This document shows positions 40,604 to 47,966 of a stretch of 47,966 bases of DNA, in pieces. Each line of letters opens with the position of its first letter. The stretch's first letter is position 1. This DNA comes from Bog-950 sp964620645 (GTDB lineage Bacteria; Bacteroidota; Bacteroidia; Chitinophagales; LD1). The translations under genes were made by a program, and so were the position numbers. Where the stretch lies: the NCBI GenBank assembly GCA_964620645.1, contig CAZUHU010000007.1:1-47966 (forward strand). Reading direction: 5' to 3'. Under the pieces are notes generated by a model. That model was not told the DNA's origin, ran no database searches, and saw nothing but the letters and a program-made list of their open reading frames with translations.

Positions 40604-42022
40604 TTAAGATTGGGGAGCGCGGGTTATGCCAACTGCGGGCTTTAAACCCATAAAGTTTTCAAGCAGGCGCGCATACAAAAAGGTTTTGCCATCCATGCTT
40701 TCCAATTCAACAGAAGGTGCTGTGTTCTTTTCCAGCAGAATGTTTCGTTTAATTCTTAACACACTATTCAGTTCAGTCAATAAACGGATTAGGTTATCAA
40801 ATCCGCTTATCTCCATCTTGGCCTTCATAAATTTCAGGTTCTTTTTTACCAGGCTGGCAGCCATTTCGTAATCGCCCGTTTGTGCTATGTAAATGTTGTG
40901 CACGTAGCGGAAAACCCCATCGCCAAAAGGGGTAAAATCCTCCTTTGGCATCTGCATTACTCGCTGTACGTAATGTGCGGCATCTTTTAAATCATTAGTT
41001 AACAGGGCCAGCATTAAGTAAAGTCGAAGAATATCGAAATGAAAGTTGCGTGCGTTTTCGTTACTTAGAAAAGGGTTGAGGTATTTATCAATAGCCACTG
41101 AGGCCCGTTTGTAGTGTCCTGCCAGCATAAGCGCGTAGCAGTAGTTGTAGGTATGAAACATTCGCCCCTGAAGAAGGGCGTGAAATTCGCGCAAAGCCGT
41201 TTCGTAGGTGGCAATGGCTTCTTCAAAACGGTTAAGGTCAATAAGCAACAGCGCTTTCATTAAAAGCAGGAATGTCTTTTGACGGTCTTCCAGCGTATGG
41301 TATATTTTTCGGGCAGCCTCTTCCGCTTTAAGCATGTAATTGAGGGATGTTTCCGCGTCATCAACTTCGTAACAGGCGCTGTAGGCCGTGTAAATGCACA
41401 TCTCGGCTTTGTGCCAGTTTTTACCTTTTACCTCTGCAAGCCATAAATTCAGTTGCTTAAGCGCATTTTTTTTGCTTACCTCATGCGTTTGCCGAAGACT
41501 ATGATAACGGGCTACACCTTCTTCCATTTTAGCCAGGTAGCTGTATTTTTCATTGCCCTCATTTTTGCCAAGCAGGCCGGTATAGGCGTAAGCATAATAT
41601 CTCAGCATTTTTTCATCAAAAACATTGTAGCTAAAACGGGAATAGGTAAGAAATGCTGTTCGGTAAAAATGGAGTTGTTCTTGTTTAGTGCCGTTTTTTT
41701 TCAGCCTTTTTTCTGTCAGTTTAAGCTCGTGCACAAGCAAGGGGGTTAAATGCTTTTCTACACAAAAATCCATCTTGCTTTCAAGCCCTCCCGGGGCAAA
41801 AAGTTGAAGTGTTTTATCCAGTAATACAGAAGTGATTTTATCGAAATGCGATTGGCTGAGGCTTAGCTTTACCGGCAACAGAGCTTCATTAAAATCGCTA
41901 AGGCCGGCAGTAGCAGCATACGCATCGCGTACGGCAGCTTCCTTACCGCTTAATTCTATGGCAATAAAACGTTTTAGCTCGTCGTTGTTTAACGACTTTA
42001 CCAAATCCAATAAGTAACCCAT
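40604..42022 (-). CDS. TPR-like helical-repeat hypothetical protein
   Basis: A 472-residue soluble protein made of helix pairs: AETSLNYMLKAEEAARKIYH, RFEEAIATYETALREFH, GHYKRASVAIDKYLNPF, GDYEMAASLVKKNLKFM are TPR-like repeats. No catalytic motif, signal peptide or membrane segment. The N-terminal 60 residues (GYLLDLVKSLNNDELKRFIA) look like a separate helical domain that recurs in Bacteroidota TPR-containing unknowns. It is probably a scaffold or protein-binding factor; partner unknown. It stands alone between the SDR gene and the multi-PAS kinase, 60 bases after the kinase stop. Confidence 0.82.
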   Translation of the reverse strand: MGYLLDLVKSLNNDELKRFIAIELSGKEAAVRDAYAATAGLSDFNEALLPVKLSLSQSHFDKITSVLLDKTLQLFAPGGLESKMDFCVEKHLTPLLVHELKLTEKRLKKNGTKQEQLHFYRTAFLTYSRFSYNVFDEKMLRYYAYAYTGLLGKNEGNEKYSYLAKMEEGVARYHSLRQTHEVSKKNALKQLNLWLAEVKGKNWHKAEMCIYTAYSACYEVDDAETSLNYMLKAEEAARKIYHTLEDRQKTFLLLMKALLLIDLNRFEEAIATYETALREFHALLQGRMFHTYNYCYALMLAGHYKRASVAIDKYLNPFLSNENARNFHFDILRLYLMLALLTNDLKDAAHYVQRVMQMPKEDFTPFGDGVFRYVHNIYIAQTGDYEMAASLVKKNLKFMKAKMEISGFDNLIRLLTELNSVLRIKRNILLEKNTAPSVELESMDGKTFLYARLLENFMGLKPAVGITRAPQS

Positions 42023-42082
42023 GCTTTGCTAAGTGCTAATATAAATTTTAGCCTTAACTGCAGAAGAGGATGTTAGGCACAC

Positions 42083-44590
42083 TTAGGAGTTTTGTGCGCC
42101 CGGCTTTAAGTACTTGCTAATGGTAAAATAGAAGGTGGTGCCTTTACCGGGTTCGCTTTCGAACCATATGCGGCCGCCGTGTAGCTGCGTAATTTTTTTG
42201 CAGATAGCCAGGCCCACACCGGTACCCGGATATTCATTATCGGTGTGTAAACGCTGGAAGATGTGGAATATACGTTCCTTAAAATCGTGACGTATTCCTA
42301 TACCGTTATCGCTTACGCCAAACTGCCACTCATCGTCCAGTTCCGTTGCAGTAAGTTTAATTTGAGGTACGGTTTCCTTAGGTATAAATTTAAGGGCGTT
42401 ATCTAACAGGTTTTGGTAAAGTTGTACCAGTTGCGATGATTCTCCCGTAATTACCGGCATAGTATCGGTTGCAACAACAGCACCGGAATTTTGAATGGTA
42501 GCGCCAAGATTGTTCAGTACAATTTCTATTACATCCCTGATGTTGACCGGTGCCAGTGGTTTAGGTGCCGATGAAAGGCGCGAGTAGCTGAGCAGATCCT
42601 GTATTAAGGATTGCATGCGCTTAGCGCCGTTTACTGAGAAGGTGATGAATTCGTTGGCTTCGGCATCCAGTTTGTCTTTATAGCGCATTTCAAGCAGTTG
42701 CATGTAACTGGCAATGGTGCGCAGCGGGCCCTGTAAATCGTGCGATGCTACGTAAGCAAAGCGTTCCAGTTCTTCATTGGAGCGTTCTAACTCGCCCGCG
42801 CGTTTTTCTAATTCTTTTTGAACGGCCTTAAGGTCAGTTATATCAAACACCATTACCATTCCGTAAATAATGTTGCCTTCCTCGTCGCGTATGGGTATGT
42901 GGTGTATGCGTATGTGGCGGTCAAAGTGCATCCGCTCAAACTCGCTGTTATCGCCGGCTAAAATTTCGCGGTAAATCTTTTCAACGCGTTCAACTTCCGA
43001 TTCCCGGATAGCCTCGTAAATAGTTTTGCCCTCAATTTCCGATTTAGGCTTACTTAAAATGCCTACCATTGGGCCTTCGGCTACAATAAAACGAAGGTCG
43101 CGATCGAAGATAAACATAGCGGCCTTTGGCAGGTGGCGTGCAATCTCTCGGTATAGCTGTTCTGATTTATGAAGTTCCTGCTTGGTTTCTTTTATAGCGG
43201 TAACATCAGTAGCAACACCCAGTACGTTAACCATACCACCGGTTAAGGATGCGATTGGCTTTTTAACGGTAGAAAGCCAGGTTACTTTGCCTGTAACAGG
43301 GTTCACGTATTTCTTCTCAGGGAACTGCACTTCCTTGCCGGCATTAAGCACTTCTTCATCCTGCCAAACAAAGTAATCCAGTTCTTCTTTATTAAAGTTG
43401 TGTTCGGTGTCAAAGTGGCCTTCCATGTCCTGTGTGGTCATGTTGTAAAAGCGCGCTACCGATTCATTTGCCAGTAAAAATTTGCCCTGCCTGTCTTTTA
43501 CAAATATCAAACTTGGCGAGGCATCAATAATCATTCGCAGAAAGTCTTTTTGTTTCTGCAACTCCTCGTAAATTTTCTCTTTTTCTTCCGCCTCGCGCTG
43601 CAGTTTTTCGTTGGCAGCTTCCAGTTCCTGTGTTCTTTCTTTTACCTTTTCCTCCAGTTCCTGATTAAGCTTCTGCATCAGTTCCTGGTTCCGGCGGCGG
43701 TCTGATATATCGCGCACGTGCATAAGAAGTGCGGGCTTATCTTTAAAAACAATACGGGCTGCACTTACTTCAATCGGTATTACCAGGCCATCGTGGGCAA
43801 TACATTCCGTTTCAAACTTGCTAACCTCACCGCTTATAATTTTGGGTTGGCGGCTGCGTATAGTGTCGTGTCCTTCTACCGGCGAAATATCGTAAATGGT
43901 TTTGCCAACTAATTCATCGCGCCCAAGGCCATGCAGTTTGCAGGTAGCCTCATTAACGTCCAGTATCTTGCCGTCGTGGCTCTCCACATAAATGGCGTCC
44001 GGCGAATTCTGGAAAATATCTTTAAATCGCTTATCGCTATTGATGAGTGAGACTTCAGCCAGCTTTTTTGCTCTTATTTCTTCATTCAGCTTAAAGTTAG
44101 CCTCTGTAAGCTGGCGGGTGCGGGTTAGTACCTTTTCTTCCAGGTCTTCCTTGGCATAAATGAGCTCTTCTTCCAGCGCCTTTTGGCGGGTAATATCAAT
44201 ATGTATGGCAATGGAAGCTACAAAGTGGCCCTGGGCATCAAACACCGGCTTGCCGTTTACGCGAATCCAAACGGGGTCGCCGTTCTTCTTCTTCATTTTT
44301 ATGTCGTAGCTATCGCTAAGGCCTTTTTTACGTAACTCCAGCTTATTTTTAGAAATGCGAACCTGCTCTTCATCCCAGAAATAACTGAAAATATGGCTGT
44401 TCATTACCTCGTTAAAGGAGTAGCCGAGGTTGCGGCAAAACTGGTCGTTGGCGTAAAGGATCTTACCTTCGGAGTTTACGCAGAAAATCCCTTCGTTAAT
44501 CCATTCAACGATATTGCGGAAATGGATAGCTGCGGATAATCCGCTACTATCGCTAATGCTTATATAATCGCTAAACGGCTGTCCGGCCAT
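42083..44590 (-). CDS. Cytosolic multi-PAS hybrid-free histidine kinase (four PAS domains)
   Basis: An 835-residue soluble kinase: PAS1 (about 22-135, YANDQFCRNLGYSF), a coiled coil, PAS2 (about 185-300, DAIYVESHDGKILDVNEATC), a long coiled coil (about 305-350), PAS3 (about 352-470, ASPSLIFVKDRQGKFLLANE), PAS4 (about 485-600, IRIHHIPIRDEEGNIIYG), then SHDLQGPLRTIASYM, QNLLDNALKF, DNGIGIRHD and GTGVGLAICKKI. There is no receiver domain and no regulator gene beside it, so it is an orphan. The kinase core resembles that at 36389. No PAS has the FixL His/Arg set, so the ligands are unknown. Confidence 0.9.
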   Translation of the reverse strand: MAGQPFSDYISISDSSGLSAAIHFRNIVEWINEGIFCVNSEGKILYANDQFCRNLGYSFNEVMNSHIFSYFWDEEQVRISKNKLELRKKGLSDSYDIKMKKKNGDPVWIRVNGKPVFDAQGHFVASIAIHIDITRQKALEEELIYAKEDLEEKVLTRTRQLTEANFKLNEEIRAKKLAEVSLINSDKRFKDIFQNSPDAIYVESHDGKILDVNEATCKLHGLGRDELVGKTIYDISPVEGHDTIRSRQPKIISGEVSKFETECIAHDGLVIPIEVSAARIVFKDKPALLMHVRDISDRRRNQELMQKLNQELEEKVKERTQELEAANEKLQREAEEKEKIYEELQKQKDFLRMIIDASPSLIFVKDRQGKFLLANESVARFYNMTTQDMEGHFDTEHNFNKEELDYFVWQDEEVLNAGKEVQFPEKKYVNPVTGKVTWLSTVKKPIASLTGGMVNVLGVATDVTAIKETKQELHKSEQLYREIARHLPKAAMFIFDRDLRFIVAEGPMVGILSKPKSEIEGKTIYEAIRESEVERVEKIYREILAGDNSEFERMHFDRHIRIHHIPIRDEEGNIIYGMVMVFDITDLKAVQKELEKRAGELERSNEELERFAYVASHDLQGPLRTIASYMQLLEMRYKDKLDAEANEFITFSVNGAKRMQSLIQDLLSYSRLSSAPKPLAPVNIRDVIEIVLNNLGATIQNSGAVVATDTMPVITGESSQLVQLYQNLLDNALKFIPKETVPQIKLTATELDDEWQFGVSDNGIGIRHDFKERIFHIFQRLHTDNEYPGTGVGLAICKKITQLHGGRIWFESEPGKGTTFYFTISKYLKPGAQNS

Positions 44591-44713
44591 GGGCTTAAAA
44601 GTAATGAAAGTAAAATTTAAATATTTGGTTGCTTGCTAGTTATGCACATGCAGTATTCCCGGCAGGGTATTATACGCTAAAGCGGGTGTTTTGTTGGATA
44701 AACGGACTAAAAA

Positions 44714-45775
44714 TTACTCTAAATCGGTTCTTTTAACGCCGTCGAACTGCAAAATAAAGTCTTTGCCAAAAACCTGCGAAGGTGTTTTAGCTCCCGGAGC
44801 CGGGGCCTCCGTCAAAACGCGTTTAACTATCTCTACAGCAGTAAGGTAGGTAAGCGTATAGCCTTCAGGTAGTTCTAAAAGTGCCCGTTTCGAGATGCCC
44901 AATTGGTTTCTTATTTCGCCCCAAATGCTGCCGGATGCTGTTTGGCGCATTTCATCGGAGGGGCCTGCAGGCCGCTTCTTAATACGGCTTATTACAAACT
45001 TTTTTACAATGCCCAACCCAAGTATAGGGGCTATGTAGCTACTCCAGCGCATACCGTCAATTACGCGTTGAGGTAATACGTTGTAAACGGTAATGTTTGG
45101 TATTTGCGTGCTGCGCCAGGCAGAGGATACATCTCCCCATGAAATAGCCACGCCCTTTTTTTGCGAGCCGTTTACTTCAATTATGCGGGTTAGCGTACCG
45201 TTAGGCACTGAATCAAGTTTCCGCTTGCGGCGGATGGTAGTGTCTTCCCCCATGTTTTCGGCAATGGTAATAGCCGTGCCATGCGATAATTTTGCTCCCT
45301 TTTGCATTAGGGCAAGGTCAAGCGTATCGCCCGTTGGTAGTTTATCCTTAAGGTAAGCGGCTAAACAGTCAGAAGGCACCACATCAAACCCAACACCGGG
45401 CATTATCAATATACCGGCGTCCTTTGCTGCCTGGTCTTTACGATACAGCCTTTCAAAAACCTGGTATTCGCCGGTAATGTCAAGGTAATGGGTTTTTGCC
45501 TTTATGCAGGCCCTGGCCATAATAGCACAGGTATAAACAAACGGCCCTGCACAGTGCAATACCAGTTTAAAAGGTTCCAACTCCCTGGCAACCTGGTCTT
45601 CATCGTCTAATGAAAATACACGGAATTCTAATCCGAGTTCTCGGGCTAAGTCTTCGGTACGTTTTGCGTCACGGCCGGCAAGCACCGGCTTTAGGCCTTG
45701 CTGAACAGCATACTCACTGATTAACTTACCGGTATAGCCATAGCAGCCGTATATCAGCCAACTTTCTTTCTGCAC
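44714..45775 (-). CDS. Saccharopine-dehydrogenase-like NAD(P)-binding protein (trans-acting enoyl reductase type)
   Basis: A 353-residue protein with a Rossmann N-terminus (LIYGCYGYTGKLISEYA), HCAGPFVYT and HYLDITGEYQVFE, typical of the saccharopine dehydrogenase-like/trans-acting enoyl reductase group. PGVGFDVVPSDCLAAYL follows, also a family signature. The homologues include mycobacterial lipid enoyl reductases and hypothetical lipid-linked proteins; the substrate here is unknown. The C-terminal half is less conserved and includes a hydrophobic stretch (SSYIAPILGLGIVKKFV). It is divergent from the alpha/beta hydrolase gene with 89 bases between starts. Confidence 0.88.
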   Translation of the reverse strand: MQKESWLIYGCYGYTGKLISEYAVQQGLKPVLAGRDAKRTEDLARELGLEFRVFSLDDEDQVARELEPFKLVLHCAGPFVYTCAIMARACIKAKTHYLDITGEYQVFERLYRKDQAAKDAGILIMPGVGFDVVPSDCLAAYLKDKLPTGDTLDLALMQKGAKLSHGTAITIAENMGEDTTIRRKRKLDSVPNGTLTRIIEVNGSQKKGVAISWGDVSSAWRSTQIPNITVYNVLPQRVIDGMRWSSYIAPILGLGIVKKFVISRIKKRPAGPSDEMRQTASGSIWGEIRNQLGISKRALLELPEGYTLTYLTAVEIVKRVLTEAPAPGAKTPSQVFGKDFILQFDGVKRTDLE

Positions 45776-45864
45776 AGTGGGTCAATTTAAAATCAATTCA
45801 ATTTAGCGGTTTTCGCATTTGATTTGCAAATAAAACAGCTGAAAAATGTTTTAAGTTTACGGAA

Positions 45865-46521
45865 GTGATAAATAAAGTTTACTTGCTACCCGGCCTTGGT
45901 GCCGATAAAAGAATGTATACTAAGCAGTTAGATCTGTTTCCGGATGCTGTGGTGTTAGAGCATTTAGATGTTGTAACACATGAAACTTTAGCACAATATG
46001 CGCTTCGCTTTTTGCCTTTAATTGATACCCGCCAACCCTTTGCGCTGATAGGCACTTCTTTAGGAGGTATGATTGCGCAGGAGTTATGCAGGCATATACA
46101 ACCTGAAAAGGTAATACTGATAGCTACTATTAAAGGCAGAAGGGAGATGCCCTTCTTCATCCGTTCCATGAAACAACTACGCTTACACAAACTGCTGACC
46201 GGCGAAAACTTTTTGCGCTTTAACTCAGTTATGGCAAAGCGATTGGATAGCCGTGGTGATTCGCCTGCCGCTGAATTGATAGTTCAAATGTCGAAGGATG
46301 CGCATCCTCGTTTTGTGGAATGGGCTATAAATGCCGTTGTTCATTGGGATGTGCCTGAGATAAACTATAAAAACCTGGTGCACATACACGGCACAAACGA
46401 CAAACTCTTCCCTCATTCAAAAATTAGTAATGCCATGTTGGTTAAAGGCGGTTCGCATGTTATGAATATGACCATGGCCGATGAGGTTAACCGCCTGATA
46501 ATACAAGCACTTAAAAGTTGA
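45865..46521 (+). CDS. Small alpha/beta-hydrolase
   Basis: A 218-residue alpha/beta-hydrolase without signal peptide. LLPGLGADKRMY is the oxyanion-side loop, LIGTSLGGMIAQEL holds the nucleophile Ser65, HGTNDKLFP gives the acid Asp179 and KGGSHVMNM the base His198. The start is a GTG (45865), which puts VYLLPGLGAD close to the N-terminus as in the family; no ATG is available nearby. The activity could be an esterase or lipase; the substrate is unknown. It ends one base before the GH1 start (TGATATG), so the two genes are translationally coupled. Confidence 0.85.
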   Translation: MINKVYLLPGLGADKRMYTKQLDLFPDAVVLEHLDVVTHETLAQYALRFLPLIDTRQPFALIGTSLGGMIAQELCRHIQPEKVILIATIKGRREMPFFIRSMKQLRLHKLLTGENFLRFNSVMAKRLDSRGDSPAAELIVQMSKDAHPRFVEWAINAVVHWDVPEINYKNLVHIHGTNDKLFPHSKISNAMLVKGGSHVMNMTMADEVNRLIIQALKS

Positions 46522-46522
46522 T

Positions 46523-47704
46523 ATGAAACTTACTTTTCCGCCAACCTTTATATTCGGAACATCTACAGCCGCATACCAGATTGAAACTGCTGTTGACCAC
46601 GATTGGCAAGGCCACAAATCAAAGGATGGTTACGTGTTTGAGCGTACCAGCGACCACGAGTTGCGCTTTGCTGAAGATGCCGCAATAATTGCCTACTGCG
46701 GGGGTATGTATCGTATGAGCTTACAGTGGAGCAAGCTACAGCGTGCACCATTTGCCGAATTTGATAAGGCAGTTGTTAATGAATACCGAAACTTTTTGGA
46801 TGACCTTAAAGCACGTGGCGTTAAGATTATGATGGTGCTGCACCACTTTACCAATCCTAATTGGTTTGCAGCAAAAGGAGGGTGGGAGCGAAGCGGGAAT
46901 ATAGAGATGTGGGTAGACTTTTGTAAGAAAACCGAACAGGAGTTTGGTGATTATGTTACTTACTGGAATACGTTTAACGAACCCAACGTGTATGTAAGCA
47001 ATGGCTGGGTACTGGGGGAGTTTCCGCCATATAAAAGCAATTTGCTAAAGGCGTTTACCGTTATCGCCAACCTTGGCAAAGCACACCATGTAGTTTACGA
47101 TTATTTAAGAGGGAAAAGGCCGGACCAACCTATAGGTATAAGCCATAACTGTGTTGCCTTTACTGCCGAAAACTGGCTGGGTGTGCTACCCGCTAAAATC
47201 AGCGATTGGTGGTTTATGGATTATACCCTGGCCAAATTTGCTGATAAGCTTGATTTTTTCGGGCTCAGTTATTATGCGCGCATTTCGCACGACCCACTGC
47301 CTATAACATATTTAGATACGCCTGAAAAGTTTGCCAAATACAATAAGCCGCACGATGGCATGTGGGAGTATTACCCGCAAGGTATGAAAGAGAGTATTGA
47401 ACGGTATTGGAAGAAATATAAACTGCCCGTTTTTATAACTGAAAGCGGCATTTGCGCCAACGATGATGCGCAGCGCATAGCGGCTATGAAGGATTATGTA
47501 AAAATTATACATGATTGCCTTACATCAGGTATACCTGTGCTTGGTTATTTGTGGTGGAGCACGTTCGATAACTTTGAGTGGAACCTGGGCCCAACTTTCC
47601 GCTTTGGCTTGTACGAAACAGATTTAGCCACTAAAGATAGAACCAAAAGGCCCAGTGCAGATGTGTTTCATCAGCTGGCATACAACAAGGAAATAGAAAT
47701 TTAA
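46523..47704 (+). CDS. Glycoside hydrolase family 1 (beta-glucosidase-like)
   Basis: Retaining glycosidase of 393 residues, cytosolic (no signal peptide). FIFGTSTAAYQIE is the family start, HHFTNPNWF replaces the usual HW.LP.W loop, the acid/base is Glu153 (NTFNEPN) and the nucleophile Glu307 (ITESG). STFDNFEWNLGPTFRFGL closes the active site. GH1 proteins normally have 440-480 residues, so this one is short, lacking parts of the loops around the aglycone site; a change of specificity is possible. It follows the hydrolase by one base and overlaps the stop of the convergent TPR-like gene by 4 bases. Confidence 0.92.
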   Translation: MKLTFPPTFIFGTSTAAYQIETAVDHDWQGHKSKDGYVFERTSDHELRFAEDAAIIAYCGGMYRMSLQWSKLQRAPFAEFDKAVVNEYRNFLDDLKARGVKIMMVLHHFTNPNWFAAKGGWERSGNIEMWVDFCKKTEQEFGDYVTYWNTFNEPNVYVSNGWVLGEFPPYKSNLLKAFTVIANLGKAHHVVYDYLRGKRPDQPIGISHNCVAFTAENWLGVLPAKISDWWFMDYTLAKFADKLDFFGLSYYARISHDPLPITYLDTPEKFAKYNKPHDGMWEYYPQGMKESIERYWKKYKLPVFITESGICANDDAQRIAAMKDYVKIIHDCLTSGIPVLGYLWWSTFDNFEWNLGPTFRFGLYETDLATKDRTKRPSADVFHQLAYNKEIEI

Positions 47705-47966
47705 TAGCCGCGCTTTTTTTGCTGCAACTGGCGTGTAAACTCTTCGCAGTCTTTATTGCCGGGGTCTGCAATAGCGTAAATAGCCAATATTTTTTCGGCC
47801 TCGTCTAAGCGGTTTTGCGAAAGCAGGTTTTTACTAAAGGAATAACAAGCTAAGGATACATAGCCTAATAAACGGTCGGCTTTAGGATCTTTAGCGGCGC
47901 TTTTTTTCAGCGAGGCTACTTTTTGCTTCCACCATTCGGCATCCTTTGTTCCCAGGCAGGTAATCA
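47701..47966 (-). CDS. TPR-like protein, C-terminal part (5' end outside window)
   Basis: The frame is open from the window edge and ends with a TAA at 47701-47703. The visible 88 residues are helical with a TPR-like pair: KADRLLGYVSLACYSFSKN, then LDEAEKILAIYAIADPGNKD and a basic end KKRGY. There is no family beyond the helical repeat. The stop overlaps that of the GH1 gene by three to four bases, with the two genes convergent. The nature of the N-terminus (lipoprotein or cytosolic) cannot be seen. Confidence 0.8.
   Translation of the reverse strand, partial: ITCLGTKDAEWWKQKVASLKKSAAKDPKADRLLGYVSLACYSFSKNLLSQNRLDEAEKILAIYAIADPGNKDCEEFTRQLQQKKRGY

Overview
The window looks like a chromosomal fragment from a free-living, respiring member of the Bacteroidota (Chitinophagales/Sphingobacteriales-like). 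Reasons: two proteins end in type IX secretion (T9SS) C-terminal sorting domains, several promoters fit the Bacteroidota -7 element TAnnTTTG, genes mostly lack a clear Shine-Dalgarno, CcoN and CcoO are fused, and DUF5686 and ECF-sigma/anti-sigma-like genes are present. A run of exactly 100 N (12748-12847) marks an assembly scaffold gap. No tRNA, rRNA, IS element or CRISPR array was seen, and no gene-free stretch exceeds 300 bases.

Layout. 1-5796: 3' part of a giant secreted repeat protein (16 repeats of 72-73 aa, 8 of 51 aa, T9SS tail). 5.9-12.1 kb: ilvE divergent from a small unknown gene overlapping rdgB, then an ECF sigma factor with a probable membrane anti-sigma-like partner, then a DUF5686 outer-membrane protein broken by one extra G in a G8 run. 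12.2-19.2 kb: seven closely packed minus-strand genes (GT2, SDR, ribD, DMT exporter, secreted HEYGH metalloprotease, nucleoside phosphorylase, Tat-exported PLP enzyme). 19.2-24.4 kb: smc, and divergently a beta-CASP metallo-beta-lactamase-fold nuclease. 24.4-39.7 kb: a sensor kinase and response regulator, a complete cbb3 oxidase (cco/fix) cluster including a short ccoS, a second membrane kinase, a DUF2892 protein, a coiled-coil protein and a double Usp protein. 39.7-48 kb: YdfG-like SDR, a TPR-like unknown, a four-PAS kinase, a saccharopine-dehydrogenase-like protein, an alpha/beta hydrolase, a GH1 glycosidase and the end of a TPR-like gene.

The most interesting observation is at 24.4-39.7 kb. 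The kinase at 24366 has a PAS domain whose F-helix/FG-loop aligns without gaps to the haem PAS of FixL, with His and Arg exactly 20 residues apart as in FixL H200/R220. Its partner at 25941 fuses a FixJ-like receiver directly to a Crp/Fnr (FixK-like) cNMP-fold plus HTH. About 450 bp further on begins the cco/fix cluster, and five TGAT-N4-(A/G)TCA anaerobox (FNR/FixK)-type sites lie only in the intergenic regions upstream of ccoS-ccoNO, ccoI/kinase, the DUF2892 gene and the usp gene. I infer a condensed oxygen-response circuit, FixL-like kinase to one FixJ-FixK fusion to cbb3 oxidase and stress proteins. Haem binding, phosphotransfer and DNA binding are inferences from sequence and need experiments.
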